Part shown: positions 36,035 to 46,628 of the stretch, piece by piece
Layout: every line of letters starts with the position of its first letter
How positions within the stretch are numbered: the first letter of the stretch is position 1
Assembly: GCA_911728435.2 (NCBI GenBank)
Contig: OU452200.1
Span: forward strand, 39,881,715-39,945,714
Reading direction: 5' to 3'
Length of the DNA stretch: 64,000 nucleotides
Source of the DNA: Apoderus coryli
Taxonomy: Eukaryota > Arthropoda > Insecta > Coleoptera > Attelabidae
Notes under the pieces: generated by a model
What the model was told of the DNA's origin: nothing
The model's database searches: none
The model's input: the letters and a program-made list of their open reading frames with translations, nothing else
Made by a program: the position numbers and the translations under genes

Positions 36035-36078
36035 GGTTTTTGAAGGCTTCAACTAAACAGTTGAAGCCTTCAAAAACC
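36035..36078. repeat. Perfect 20-bp hairpin in the mariner relic
   Basis: Arm GGTTTTTGAAGGCTTCAACT, 4-nt loop AAAC, then the exact reverse complement. It sits where the transposase C-terminus should read ...VEAFKNH, so it is probably a small inverted duplication. Confidence 0.85.
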
Positions 36079-36126
36079 CTCAGGCGATGAAAATCGTTGT
36101 CCTCGTATTTTATCTTTAATCATTGG

Positions 36127-36556
36127 AAAATTAAAAGGATTTCATGTCCGTAAATATAATCAATGAAAATAATTTCGTGGCAAAGCGGACTAAAATGTTG
36201 GTTTTACCTACACAAGGAATTTTGTTTAATTTAGCAGGGCCGCAGTGTAATTCAATAGAACCAGACCGAGGCATGGGTCGACAGATACTGACGAATTCGT
36301 TTCGCTCTTGTTATGAGCTCGTCAGAGTACCATAGTCGTTGCCCATCTACAAATATCGGCCCGCATTTAAGCACAATAGGATACACAACAGTAGACACAT
36401 GTAAACACGTATCATCTACATGTACATAGTAATGCATATGCATGCATATGCATATATACCATGCAGAGGCCGAACAAACTCAATGTATAGGTAAAACCAG
36501 TCGTATAAATAGAAATAAATATAAATAAAGTCCGCTTTGCCACGAAATTATTTTCA
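36127..36556. mobile_element. 430-bp MITE-like insertion in the mariner relic
   Basis: Bounded by the 12-bp direct repeat TTTAATCATTGG (36115-36126 and 36557-36568). Has a perfect 29-bp inverted repeat (36163-36191 with 36529-36557; it contains CGTGGCAAAGCGGACT). It interrupts the transposase between ...LVPND and IKDKIRGQRF. No coding potential. Confidence 0.75.
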
Positions 36557-37329
36557 TTTAATCATTGGGTACCAAGTCGGGGCTGTAAGTTGCATGACCC
36601 ATCAATTCGTTCTTTTGTGTGTGTGTGTGTGTCAGCTCGTATTGTCGTGATGCAACACGACTTGTCGTTTTGGATTGGTTTCTCTCAATTTTCCGAAATT
36701 TTCTGGCAAACAAAGGGTCGTATACCACGCTGAATTAACGGTCTTCTGATTTTCTAGAGCCACAGTTGCGACGTAATCGGTTTTGGTGAAGAAACACGCC
36801 ATTTGCTATTCAACGCTTCGGGAACGAATAACTTTTGTTGGCTTTTCTTCACATTGTAACACCCTACTGTCGATTGGCCTTTTCTTTGTGTCTCATAAGC
36901 AACAATCCACCTGTGATGCTGTCTAACTACGGCTTTGGATGCACCACAGTTGTATTTTTTAAGCATTTTACGACGCAATCGAATGTTCACCCAAATGTTC
37001 GTGCAAAATCTTATATATGCTAGTCATAGTTATGCTTAAACTCGATTTCACGATATATCACATGGCGATCTTCTTCAATTAGTTTTCGCACAGCATCGAT
37101 GGTTTCCTGCACAAAGACCGATTTTGGACGACCATCTTTAGCTTTGTTCGTGAGCAAACTAGGGCTACGTTTGAATTCAGCGTACCAGCGATATAGGCAG
37201 TGGCCTTGGATGGTGCTCAAACGTTGCATTAAGTTAATCTCTCTCTCTCTTCTTGCGTTAGACCACGTCGAAAGTCATAATACAAAAATGTTCGCGAGAT
37301 GAACTTTTCAATTTGCTCTAAACAACACA

Positions 37330-38680
37330 AATATTGCTCGCACGTCAAAAGTGCGTATACTGTCAAAAATGTCAAACTTCAAGATGGCGATGACAGCTTT
37401 CATCTCTGACAATACCAGTGTTGCCAGTTCTCAATATAAATAGCATCATATATCGACAAATTCCTGAACAACATTGAATACCTACGTGTTGCGAAGACGA
37501 AGAAATTATCTGAACAGCCAGTGAACACGATGATTTTGCTTTAATTGATCACTGAATCTGTTTTTCAGCAACTGCAACTGTGTTTCAAAATAATGAGATT
37601 GCTTAAAAATACAATGTCGGTTCTCATTAATGCCGGTGAATTCTATATGGTAATGCTTTTTGGGACTTGCAATTAACTTTTGTTGCAAGAACTGCTTTTT
37701 TATATTTTTCAAAAAATTTATAAAAAGTAGGGGGTTGCAAATTCTCAATTGAAGACAGACGGATTGTATAATTCTGCTTAAAAATAAATCATTATAGTCA
37801 TTTCTAAAATATTTTTATTATTGAAATATTGACATTAGCTTTATTTTTGTATTATTATTTTTTTATCATTTTTCTATTTTTTTTTGTTGTAATTTTTATT
37901 TATTTTTGTGTTTTAGGTTTAAATAATTTAAAATTCATTTATTCCAGTATTAAATCTGTGATTATTAATGTTTATGGAATATGTTAGTAATAATAACAAT
38001 TTTTGTAATACTATTTAATTTTTAGAGATAATAGTAAAAATGAATGTAGTTTTATTGAAAATTAAATGATTTTATTGATTCAGACGATTTTTGTCAATTT
38101 AATTTAAACATTATTACAAATAAATTTAAAACAAAAATTAAATAGTGATAAATAGGTACCAAAATATGTGCTAATATTACTATTAAAAAGTGTATAAATT
38201 ATTATTATTATTTTGGGAAATAGTAGTTGTAATATTGTAACATATCACAGGGTACTTCAATTCAATTTTCCTATATAATTCAAAATATCTTTTAATTTAA
38301 ATTCTTTTAAATTGACAGTTTGTGAGGTAAAACTAATGAATCATTTATTGAGGCATAGAAATCTCACGAACGTAAGTTTCTTATGCCATAAACAACCGAG
38401 ATAGGTATTTTGTCGATCACTAGACAAGCGTAATCGATATACTACTTCAATAAGGGCAATGTTAGTTAAGGACCAACAGTCGTGACGTATTCATCAGTGC
38501 AGACTTCTCTTCTTTTAATATTTATTGAATTTTAACGTTTTAAATGTGAATAATATACCTCCCATGTTACCGGAACTTTTCCTACTGTTTATATTTAAGA
38601 AGAGTCTATGTTAAATGCCTTTTTTCGATATATTGTCATACATTTCAAATGGACAGCGCAGGGTTTGAAAATGGACTAAT
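37330..38680. other. Intergenic AT-rich sequence
   Basis: The first 120 bp may belong to the mariner 5' region. The rest is AT-rich with homopolymer runs; no gene recognised. Confidence 0.4.
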
Positions 38681-38681
38681 A

Positions 38682-40041
38682 TACACTGTGTCCAACATAA
38701 GAATGGGATAGCATTGGAATCTTGGAAACGCTAGCAGTTACAATGTCGGTTGAATTAGAGAAAAGTTGTACAATTTAAACACCTTTTAAATGGTGTTTTC
38801 AAAAGTAAAGTAACTTTAGCCGTTTTCGAGAATTTTTTAAAAAACTATTTTTGCGATCTTAGTTTTATTTATTTCTGACAATATTTTTACAGATATAAAA
38901 AAATGAAAAGCACTTCCTCATTGTTACATTTTGAGGAGAATAAGATAGCGTTTACAAATGTGCACTACGACGTTTCGTTTTTGAAAAACCACCATCAACT
39001 TCGGCTTTTTAAATACGGCCATGGATTTTTTATTTAAATTAAAATTTTCTGCATTACATTTGAAAAATCTAAATTACAATTGAAATTTTCTGAATTACAT
39101 TTGAAAAATCTACATTACAATTGAAATTTTCTGAATTAAATTTGAAAAATCTGAATTGCATTTGAAATTTTCTGAACTACATTTAAAATTTTCTGAATTA
39201 AATTTGAAAAATGTGAATTGTATTTGAAATTTTCTGAATTATATTTGAAATTTTCTGAATTACATTTGGAAAATCTAAATTACAATTGAAATTTTTTAAA
39301 TTACATTTGAAAAATCTGAATTACAATCTAAATTTTCTGAATTAAATTTGAAAAATCTGAATTGCATTTGAAATTTCTGAATTAAATTTGAAATTTTCTG
39401 AATTAAATTTGAACAATGTAATTTAAAGCCATTTTCAATTCAAAAATAGGTGGCATATCACAACTAATGGTGTAAACAAGTTTTCAGTATTTTTAGCTGT
39501 ACTTTGGCACTTAACTGACTGAATGCATAGTAGTAGGTTTAGCAAAAACATTCTTTCTCACAATTATTTATTATTAAGTCCCAATTTATTTCTGTCTCAG
39601 TACAACATTTTGTTCTGTACGGCAGTTTTTGTGCTGTTTGAAGTTATTAAGAAAACACCTTTCTCATATTTTACGCAAAGTAAGTGCCAAACTATGGCAA
39701 TTTTTCTTGAGTAATTTATTTACCACTTATTTTTTAATTGAAAATGGTTTTAAATTTAAAAATAAAAAATCCAGGGCCGTATTTAAAAAAAAAATGAGGA
39801 AGTGCTTTTCATTTTTTTATATCTGTGAAAATAAATAATGTCAGAGATAAATAAAAACTCAAATAGTAAATAATCGTTTTTTCAAAAATTCTCGAAAACG
39901 GCTAAAGTTAGTTCACTTTTGAAAGCACCATTTAAAAGGTGTTTAAATTGTACAACTTTTCTCTAATTTAACCGACATTGTAATTCCTACCGTTTCCAAG
40001 ATTCCAATGCTATCCCATTTCTTATCTTGGACAGAGTGTAT
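38682..40041. mobile_element. Non-autonomous long-TIR element of the rosa-like family
   Basis: Ends ACTGTGTCCAACATAAGAAT and, in reverse, ACTCTGTCCAAGATAAGAA. Arms of roughly 300 bp (38682-39010 and 39750-40041) are inverted copies and share the 28.9-kb end: CCGACATTGTAA, AAAAGTTGTACAAT, CACCTTTTAAATGGTG and GGCTAAAGTTA. The centre holds a minisatellite (39043-39425) and a short AT-rich unique part, with no transposase. It could be moved by a source copy of the 28.9-kb family. Confidence 0.8.
39043..39425. repeat. Minisatellite, units of about 21-22 bp
   Basis: Alternating units GAAATTTTCTGAATTACATTT and GAAAAATCTGAATTACAATT recur about 17 times with point changes. Every unit keeps a TGAATTA-type core. 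Confidence 0.85.
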
Positions 40042-42205
40042 ATCAAATTGATTTTGCAAAATCCTAAGTCGTATGACGTATGAAGTATTATATTACACAA
40101 TAATAATTATTATAACAAATGTTTTGGCATATTTATGTGTACTAACGGCACTCTGATGGTGACGTCACGGATTTCGACGGCTGCGGCTAAGAAATCGGGG
40201 GAAGTCGGCCGTCTTTTTGTGTATATTAATTACAAATATGTTTCTATTTTTGACAACAAATAAAAAATTGGCTCACCTTCTACATTTTTTTTGACATAAA
40301 TATATGTAGGTACTTGTAACCAATGGCGCAGATGGTGACATGACGGATTTCGACAGCTACGGCTAAGAAATCGGGTGAAGTCGACTGTCCTTTTCTGTAT
40401 AGTTATTCTTGTTTGGTTCTCAATTCGTGAAAACTGGGGAGTAGAATGATAGAGTAAACGAACACCGAGAAGTAACGAACAGATACATGTCTAAGGTTCG
40501 ACTGAAATGCCTTTGTTTCTTCATTTCTATTTCTACAAACAAAGAAAATATATTTTGAGCGGAACAAAGACATCATTAATGTTAATTGGATTTCTATCTT
40601 CTTATCCAGCACTCCAATATGTTTTTTTATGTAGCTGAATCACTTGAAAGTACAACAGGTTGTAGAATCTCAACCCTCAGTGGTGATCGAAGAGAAAATA
40701 CTAAGACTAAAAAAGTAAAAACTAACATAATATATTCATTGAAATAGTAGTCCATTCTTAAGTGCAGTTATAATTTCAGGGATGAAAAATAAAAGTCAAA
40801 TCTCCACCAAATTGTCAATAGGTATTATTTCAGTTAGACATGTTTCGAGACTAGGCCAGTCTCATCATCAGTGCATGTAAAATTTGAAAAAACTTTTTGA
40901 ATTATTTTTATTATCACAGTTCGGAGACTCCATCGGAGTCACTCTGCAAAAAAAATGTAATTAATATTTTGAAAGATTTAAAAATTATATTAGATTTTAT
41001 TATAAAACTGTTTTCTTTTTATATATATATGTGTGTTGTCCATAAAACTGTCTGGCTGAAACAATAACTATTGACGATTTTCTATCATTTATTTGGAGAT
41101 TTTTCATCACTTGTATATTCAGCCAATAGTAGACTTTCAAAACCAAGAAAATATGTTTTGCAAAATACTACAATAAACTTTGGTCTTGGAAGACTTGATG
41201 GGCGCCCGTATGTGAGACTAGAGAGACGATTTATGAATATCAATCATCTTAAGGTGCGTACAAATATAACGCGCCCGGCCTGAGCCGTCAAAATTTTCAT
41301 ATTTTTGAACGTGACCGTGGTAGGCGCGTCGGACGTCAGGAGCTGTCCGCATTTTGTCGGCTTTTCTGACTGTTTCAAAGGCAACTGGTGCGTCTAGTTC
41401 GACAGTTTTTATGCGTTAGTTTTCGACGGGCCGCAGTGAATATAGGACGTTAATGAAAATATGGAGTGTTTTTCTTGCAATAGTAGGCCCTATTAACGTC
41501 AACCAATTTTCAAAATCTGTTGGTGACATCCTAATAAAAATTCCGATGTGTTGGAATTTTCAATCTGCCAAAAGTTCGGTTTGCTATTTGTTTGTCGTCT
41601 GAAGATTTACTGAGCTCACCCGGTATTAAAACACAAATGAGAGGTAGACAGCCTTGTGGAGCGTTTGCCGGATTATACTACCTTTACAAATTTGTTCTGG
41701 CAAGAGTTATTGCCATTTAAACTGTTTTCATTTCTTTTAATTTTCCCGTCAATATCGAAGTTACTGCTAAAACTCGTCACGCCCATATCGTCTTACAAAA
41801 GCCACCACTTTGAGCTTCAAAAATTTTAATAATTACAAAATAATTGGATTGGAACTCCTTATGTATTCTTTACTTGATTCTATGTCCTTTTTATTGACAT
41901 TTAACTAGTTAAGTGCTTTCCTTTCGTGAGTAGTTATACTAGTTAATCAGGAGCAGAAAAATGCATTTAATTCTCATGTATATTCGAATTTATGCCATGG
42001 TCTGATTGATGCAGGCAGGCAAAAAAGTACTCTGAACATGTAGCTATTTCTAGAATACATTTCAAACGTTTACAGAAATCTTATAATAATTAGTTTGTAC
42101 AGCAAAAATAACAAAAACAATGTGTACAGTTTAATATAATTTATATATATAAATACTTATTGATTGTTATATCGTCAAAATATCCTGATAATTCCTAGAA
42201 CTATC
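40042..42205. other. Intergenic sequence with short repeats, no gene
   Basis: Contains a diverged direct duplication: about 70 bp starting GATGGTGACGTCACGGATTT at 40155 recurs at 40331 (176 bp apart). A hairpin motif is at 40838-40878. A GC-richer patch at 41255-41460 (AACGCGCCCGGCCTGAGCCG, GGCGCGTCGGACGTCAGGAG) may be the end of a DNA transposon. No reading frame is recognisable. Confidence 0.5.
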
Positions 42206-42207
42206 TA

Positions 42208-44437
42208 CAGGGTGTCCTACGGTGGCAGCCCATTAGATTATTTCAGAAACTACTTCGAATTGAATTTTGAAAATTTCAGTGTCTATATTGTCAAATATGC
42301 TCTACTCAAATAATATAATAGCAATGGCATAGCACTTCCGGTTATACCGGAAGTTGATGGCAACTTTGTTATTTTAAATGGAACACCCTATATATTATTA
42401 GATTTTTGGATTCTAGATAAGATTTCAGACATATTTCATGTATCATGTCCTATACCTAACGTCAGTCGTTTTTGACTTATATCAAGATTTATGTCAAAAT
42501 TGACAATTTCGGGCTCCATAAGAATTCCGTTTTTTCCTTGTAAATCAGTATTTAATAATTATTTTGCAGGTATTTTCTTATCAGGTAAGATCTTCTTTTT
42601 CGAATTGACAAGACATTTTCTGATTAGTTTATACAGGGTGTTCAAAAAATTATATTGAAAACGGTTCAAGAAAAACAGTTGAAAGTCAATTTTTTCAAAT
42701 GGAATTGGTATAATATTGTTATTTTATCTTCCTTAGCATTAAAAAGTAATGCAATTTTGTAATAGGTTATCATTTTCTAAAATGCATAGTTTTCGAAATA
42801 TCGTCATTTTAAATTTTTCTGCAGCGCCTACCATTGTCTTTCTGGAAGCTAGCTAATTAATTTAGTTAGCCATGAAAATAATGACATTTCTCTGAATTAG
42901 CATAAACGTCAAACTAAATATGAAATTAGTTGTTGCTATTCAACCAGTCGATATTTATCAATATTTGTGACCATTATATTTTACAACAACTACAACAAAA
43001 TGGAAAATATTTATTCATATGCTGATATTGTAAATGTATTAGTAATCCATGGAGAATGTAACAAAGTGATTAATAGAACCTGTAGAGTATTTAACGAGAG
43101 AAGCCCGCATTTGCCAACAATGACTAGAGAAAAATTAAGAAGAATTTTGAGAAATCAAATACGGTGGGGGCAGTGTCATGCAAATCGAGTACTACAAAAA
43201 CCTGTAACTACAAATGAGGATAATGTGGTAAATGTTTTGGCATATTTTAATACATATCCTGAATCATCAGTGCGTGCTGCTGAACAAGATCTAGGAATTT
43301 CAAAATCCTCTGTCCAAAAAATATTAAAAAGTAGTGGTTTACATCCATTTAAATTCAAATATCTTTGTGGTCTGGAAGCAGGTGATGCCGAACGACGTGT
43401 ACGGTTCTGCAAAACCATTTTAACGCGAACGCAAGAAGATCCTGGGTTTCTGCAAAAAGTGATTTGGACAGATGAGTCGAAATTTTCGAGAGATGGAATC
43501 GTTAATAGACAAAATAGTCATTTTTGGGCTTCTGAGGATCCGCACGCTATTCGAGAACGAAATTTTCAAAATAAATTTAGTGTGAACGTTTTTTGTATGG
43601 TGAAAGACACACATGTTGAATATTTTATTTACGAGCATAATTTAAATACGGAAGGTTATCTTTATATTTTACAACATGTTGTGGCGCATTTTTTGGATGA
43701 TCTACCATTAAATGAATTAAGAAGTTGTTGGTACCAATTAGTGTGACGTTTATGCTAATTCAGAGAAATGTCATTATTTTCATGGCTAACTAAATTAATT
43801 AGATAGCTTCCAGAGAGACAACGGTAGGCGCTGCAGAAAAATTTAAAATGACGATATTTCGAAAACTATGCATTTTAGAAAATGAGGACCTATTACAAAA
43901 TTGCATTATTTTTTAATGCTAAGGAAGATAAAATAATAATATACCCATTCCATTTGAAAAAATTGACTTTCAACTGTTTTTCTTGAACCGTTTTCAATAT
44001 AATTTTTTGACCACCCTGTATAAACTAATCAGAAAATGTCTTGTCAATTCCAAAAATAAGATCCCACCTGACAAGAAAATACCTGCAAAATAATTATTAA
44101 ATACTGATTTACAAGGAAAAAACGGAATTCTTATGGAGCCCTAAACTGTCAATTTTGACATAAATCTTGATATAAGTCAAAAACGACTGACGTTAGGTAT
44201 AGGACATGATACATGTCTGAAATCTTATTTAGAATCCAAAAATGTAATAATATATAGGGTGTTCTATTTAAAATAACAAAGTTGCCATCAACTTCCGGTA
44301 TAACCGGAAGTGCTATGCCGTTGCTATTATATTATTTGAGTAGAGCATATTTGACAATATCGACACTGAAATTTTCAAAATTCAATTCGAAGTAGTTTCT
44401 GAAATAATCTAATGGGTTGCCACCGTAGGACACCCTG
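42208..44437 (+). mobile_element. Fold-back Tc1/mariner element C, arms about 700 bp
   Basis: TA on both sides and ends CAGGGTGTCCTACGGTGGCA. The arms, 42208-42911 and 43744-44437, are inverted copies, with minor differences. The 830-bp centre encodes the N-terminal 60-65 percent of a transposase. The coding frame stops at the first codon of the right arm. The first 10 bases of the terminus match those of element A. Confidence 0.88.
43000..43746 (+). CDS. Truncated Tc1/mariner transposase in element C
   Basis: An open frame of 248 aa starting MENIYSYADIVNVLVIHGEC. N-terminal HTH region about residues 1-120 (VRAAEQDLGISKSSVQKILK is the recognition helix-turn-helix). The catalytic domain begins with VIWTDESKFSRDGIVN, which holds the first Asp, then HFWASEDPHAIRERNFQNKF and SVNVFCMVKDTHV. 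It ends ELRSCWYQLV-stop. In related transposases CWYQ is followed by the DGAPAH block with the second Asp, so the frame is cut just before it: the second and third acidic residues are absent. It may still bind DNA but should not catalyse strand transfer. No internal stop is present. Confidence 0.8.
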   Translation: MENIYSYADIVNVLVIHGECNKVINRTCRVFNERSPHLPTMTREKLRRILRNQIRWGQCHANRVLQKPVTTNEDNVVNVLAYFNTYPESSVRAAEQDLGISKSSVQKILKSSGLHPFKFKYLCGLEAGDAERRVRFCKTILTRTQEDPGFLQKVIWTDESKFSRDGIVNRQNSHFWASEDPHAIRERNFQNKFSVNVFCMVKDTHVEYFIYEHNLNTEGYLYILQHVVAHFLDDLPLNELRSCWYQLV

Positions 44438-44752
44438 TATAATAAATAGTATTACTATCGTTGAATTAATTTGTATGAAAGATAATATTAGTTTATTTCC
44501 AAAGTAGCATAAACATAGTAATAGAAGTTTATGTTTTATACACCAACTCCGCCCTACAAAGTCAGTATTTTATTTTCGTTTTTAAAATATTATTATTTAA
44601 ATTATACTTACATATTGTATTCTGACAAATCACTGTAGGTTTATAAAATATTTTGTCTTACGTTTAATAATTAATCAGGTATGATCTGTATTTTTATTTA
44701 TTTAACATCTATATTATAGTTTAAAGTTGTGTATTTATTATATTAAATGACA

Positions 44753-45430
44753 ACAAGATGTTTGTGGCGACATCTAGTGTGAGCAGGCAATATGCCCGGT
44801 GAATCAAAGTTCACAAATGATGACCGGACAAGTAATAACTCCATTAAATCCTATTGCCAACACTTGATACGCCCGAATTCCCTAGCGGGAGGCTTTATTT
44901 ACGAGTTGCTTGTTATATAATGTAACAAGACTTAATTATGTTATAAATTTGCTTCACACTACAAGGCTTTCACCAGACGGGGCATTGGGTGATCCACAAC
45001 TCATCAGTGGTGGTGATTGGCAGACAATGTAATTCAAATTACAATTTACAATTACAAGTATCATGCTTTCATCAGAGCTTATACTAGCACGAGATGCCGA
45101 ATGACAAAAAGATGTTTGTGGCGACATCTAGTGTGAGCAGGCAATGTGCCTGGTGGAACAACTTTCACACACGACTCCATTACAACAACAACAACAACTC
45201 CATTAAATCCCATTGCCTACACTGGATTACGAATTGCTGTTACATAATGTAACAAGACTTGAATGTTGGCAATAGGATTTAATAGAGTTGTCCGGTCATC
45301 GTTATTTGTGAGCTTTGTTGCACCGGGCATATTGCCTGCTCATACTAGATGTCGCCACAAACATATTGTTGTCATCCTAGTATAGACACTTCGTAAATGT
45401 TGGAAATTCGGTCTTGTTACATTATGTAAC
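44753..45430. repeat. R1 repeat cluster: two direct copies and one inverted
   Basis: Copies at about 44753-44890 and 45070-45240 (same orientation) and 45250-45430 (opposite). The last two face each other and could form a long imperfect hairpin. Both orientations are flanked by TTACATAATGTAACAAGAC or TATAATGTAACAAGACTT words, themselves partly palindromic. No coding frame. Confidence 0.7.
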
Positions 45431-45439
45431 AATAAATTC

Positions 45440-46318
45440 ATAAATTATTATGTTAGAGATCTTGGACAAAGATATTTTTGTAATAGGAATATACATAAAG
45501 AATTGGACATAGTGTAACAGCCCGCTCTCTCACTCCTCTTAAAGTATTGCCAACAAATTTAGTATTAAGAGGCGTCAAAATTACCAAATTTAAGTTTTTA
45601 AATTGTCTTAATTGTTTGTTGCGCCCATGTATCTCTTTTTTAAGTAAAAAAATATATACAGGGTGATTGTTGGTCGAATATGGTACATTAGAAGTTTCCG
45701 GAAAACTTTTGTATTGTATTATCGATATTTAAAAAACTCTTTGTCCAAGTCTTTGCAACAAAGTGAGAATGCATTCCTGTGCATTTAATTTAAATTATTT
45801 CTAATATTGTCTTAATTTAACTATTGTTTTTTATATTTAAGGTTTAAATAGAAAAAAAAAATAAGAAGGAAAACGTTTAATGATTATATGATAATTGTAT
45901 AGGTATTTAGCGATAGTTTGTAATATATATTTATATTTTGTTAAGAAGAATCAACAAACAAAATAAAATGTAATGAAACAATACTTGATTATTATGATTA
46001 CTATGGTTACATATTATACTAAATACACAATTTTTACTTCTATGCATTCCCTGTTTTAATCTATTTATAGGTATGATAAATTTTGATATACTTACTTCAC
46101 TACTATTGCTTGAACATAATATTTTATTGGTCACCAAACATTGTTTATAATAATACAGTCTATGAGCCAGAGATCCTTTACACCATTTTTTGGGATTGTA
46201 CATTATTAATATCAAGTCGTCTATATTATCATTAAAAATAATGGTTATCAGCATTTGCTTTATAAAATATAAATAATCTATAAATTTCGTCACAAAATAT
46301 AGCTTCATTTTAGCCCCT
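45440..46318. other. AT-rich sequence with one unrecognised frame
   Basis: The minus strand has a 132-codon open frame (46329-45931, MDRLGAKMKLYFVTKFIDYL...). It is rich in I, L, N and Y, as expected from chance in AT-rich DNA, and its start overlaps a transposon end. I recognise no domain in it. Confidence 0.35.
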
Positions 46319-46445
46319 AGTCTGTCCAAGATAAGAATGGGGTAGCATTGGAATCTTGGAAATGGTAAGAGTTACAATGTCAGTTAAATTTTATAAAAGT
46401 TGTACAATTTAAACACCTTTTAAATGGTGTTTTCAAAAGTAAAAT
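46319..46445 (+). repeat. Single end of the rosa-like element family
   Basis: TCTGTCCAAGATAAGAATGG, then GTTACAATGTCAGTTAAATT, CACCTTTTAAATGGTGTTTT. Homologous to the termini at 28.86 kb and 38.68 kb. No opposite end follows, so this is a solo remnant. Confidence 0.75.
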
Positions 46446-46556
46446 ACATTTCACTAGTTGAGCTGAAATAAAGAATAAATAATGTCAATTGATGCTGAGG
46501 ATTCCTTCATCAGAGTTGACTCCTTGGTAAAAAAAATTGTGTCTATACCAGAGTTT

Positions 46557-46625
46557 GAACTCAGGACTTGAGGTTACGAGCCATATAACTATACATACAC
46601 TGCACGGACGTTGCGTAGCAAGATG
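46557..46625 (-). repeat. tRNA-like fragment, possibly SINE head
   Basis: The minus strand reads TATGGCTCGTAACCTCAAGT then CTGAGTTCAAACTCTGG, which resembles an anticodon arm and a B box. Acceptor and T stems do not pair well, so it is not a functional tRNA. Confidence 0.25.
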
Positions 46626-46628
46626 TTT

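Larger units (their letters stand above)
35526..37330 (-). mobile_element. mariner (DD34D-type) pseudogene with nested insertions
   Basis: Transposase on the minus strand. About 37300-37020: FLYYDFRRGLTQEERE, MQRLSTIQGHCLYRWYAEFK, DGRPKSVFVQETIDAVRKLI, DRHVIYREIE. Then 36990-36580: MLKKYNCGASKAVVRQHHRW, IVAYETQRKGQSTVG, TDYVATVALENQKTV, HHDNTSS (second Asp) interrupted by a CA/TG microsatellite, ELMGHATYSPDLVPND (third Asp). The end, IKDKIRGQRFSSPE ... MQKCIDLKGN, lies at 36126-35950, beyond a 430-bp insertion. TACAGGGTTAATTTTTTGGT at 35526 may be one terminus. Multiple stops; inactive. Confidence 0.8.

Noticed and set aside
39043..39425. CRISPR-like array
   Set aside because: Units are contiguous and diverged without unique spacers, inside a eukaryotic transposon; it is a minisatellite.
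45931..46329. 132-codon open frame, minus strand
   Set aside because: No domain recognised, composition is that of AT-rich chance frames, and the start lies in a transposon end.
46557..46625. tRNA gene
   Set aside because: Only the anticodon-like and B-box-like parts fit; acceptor and T stems do not pair.
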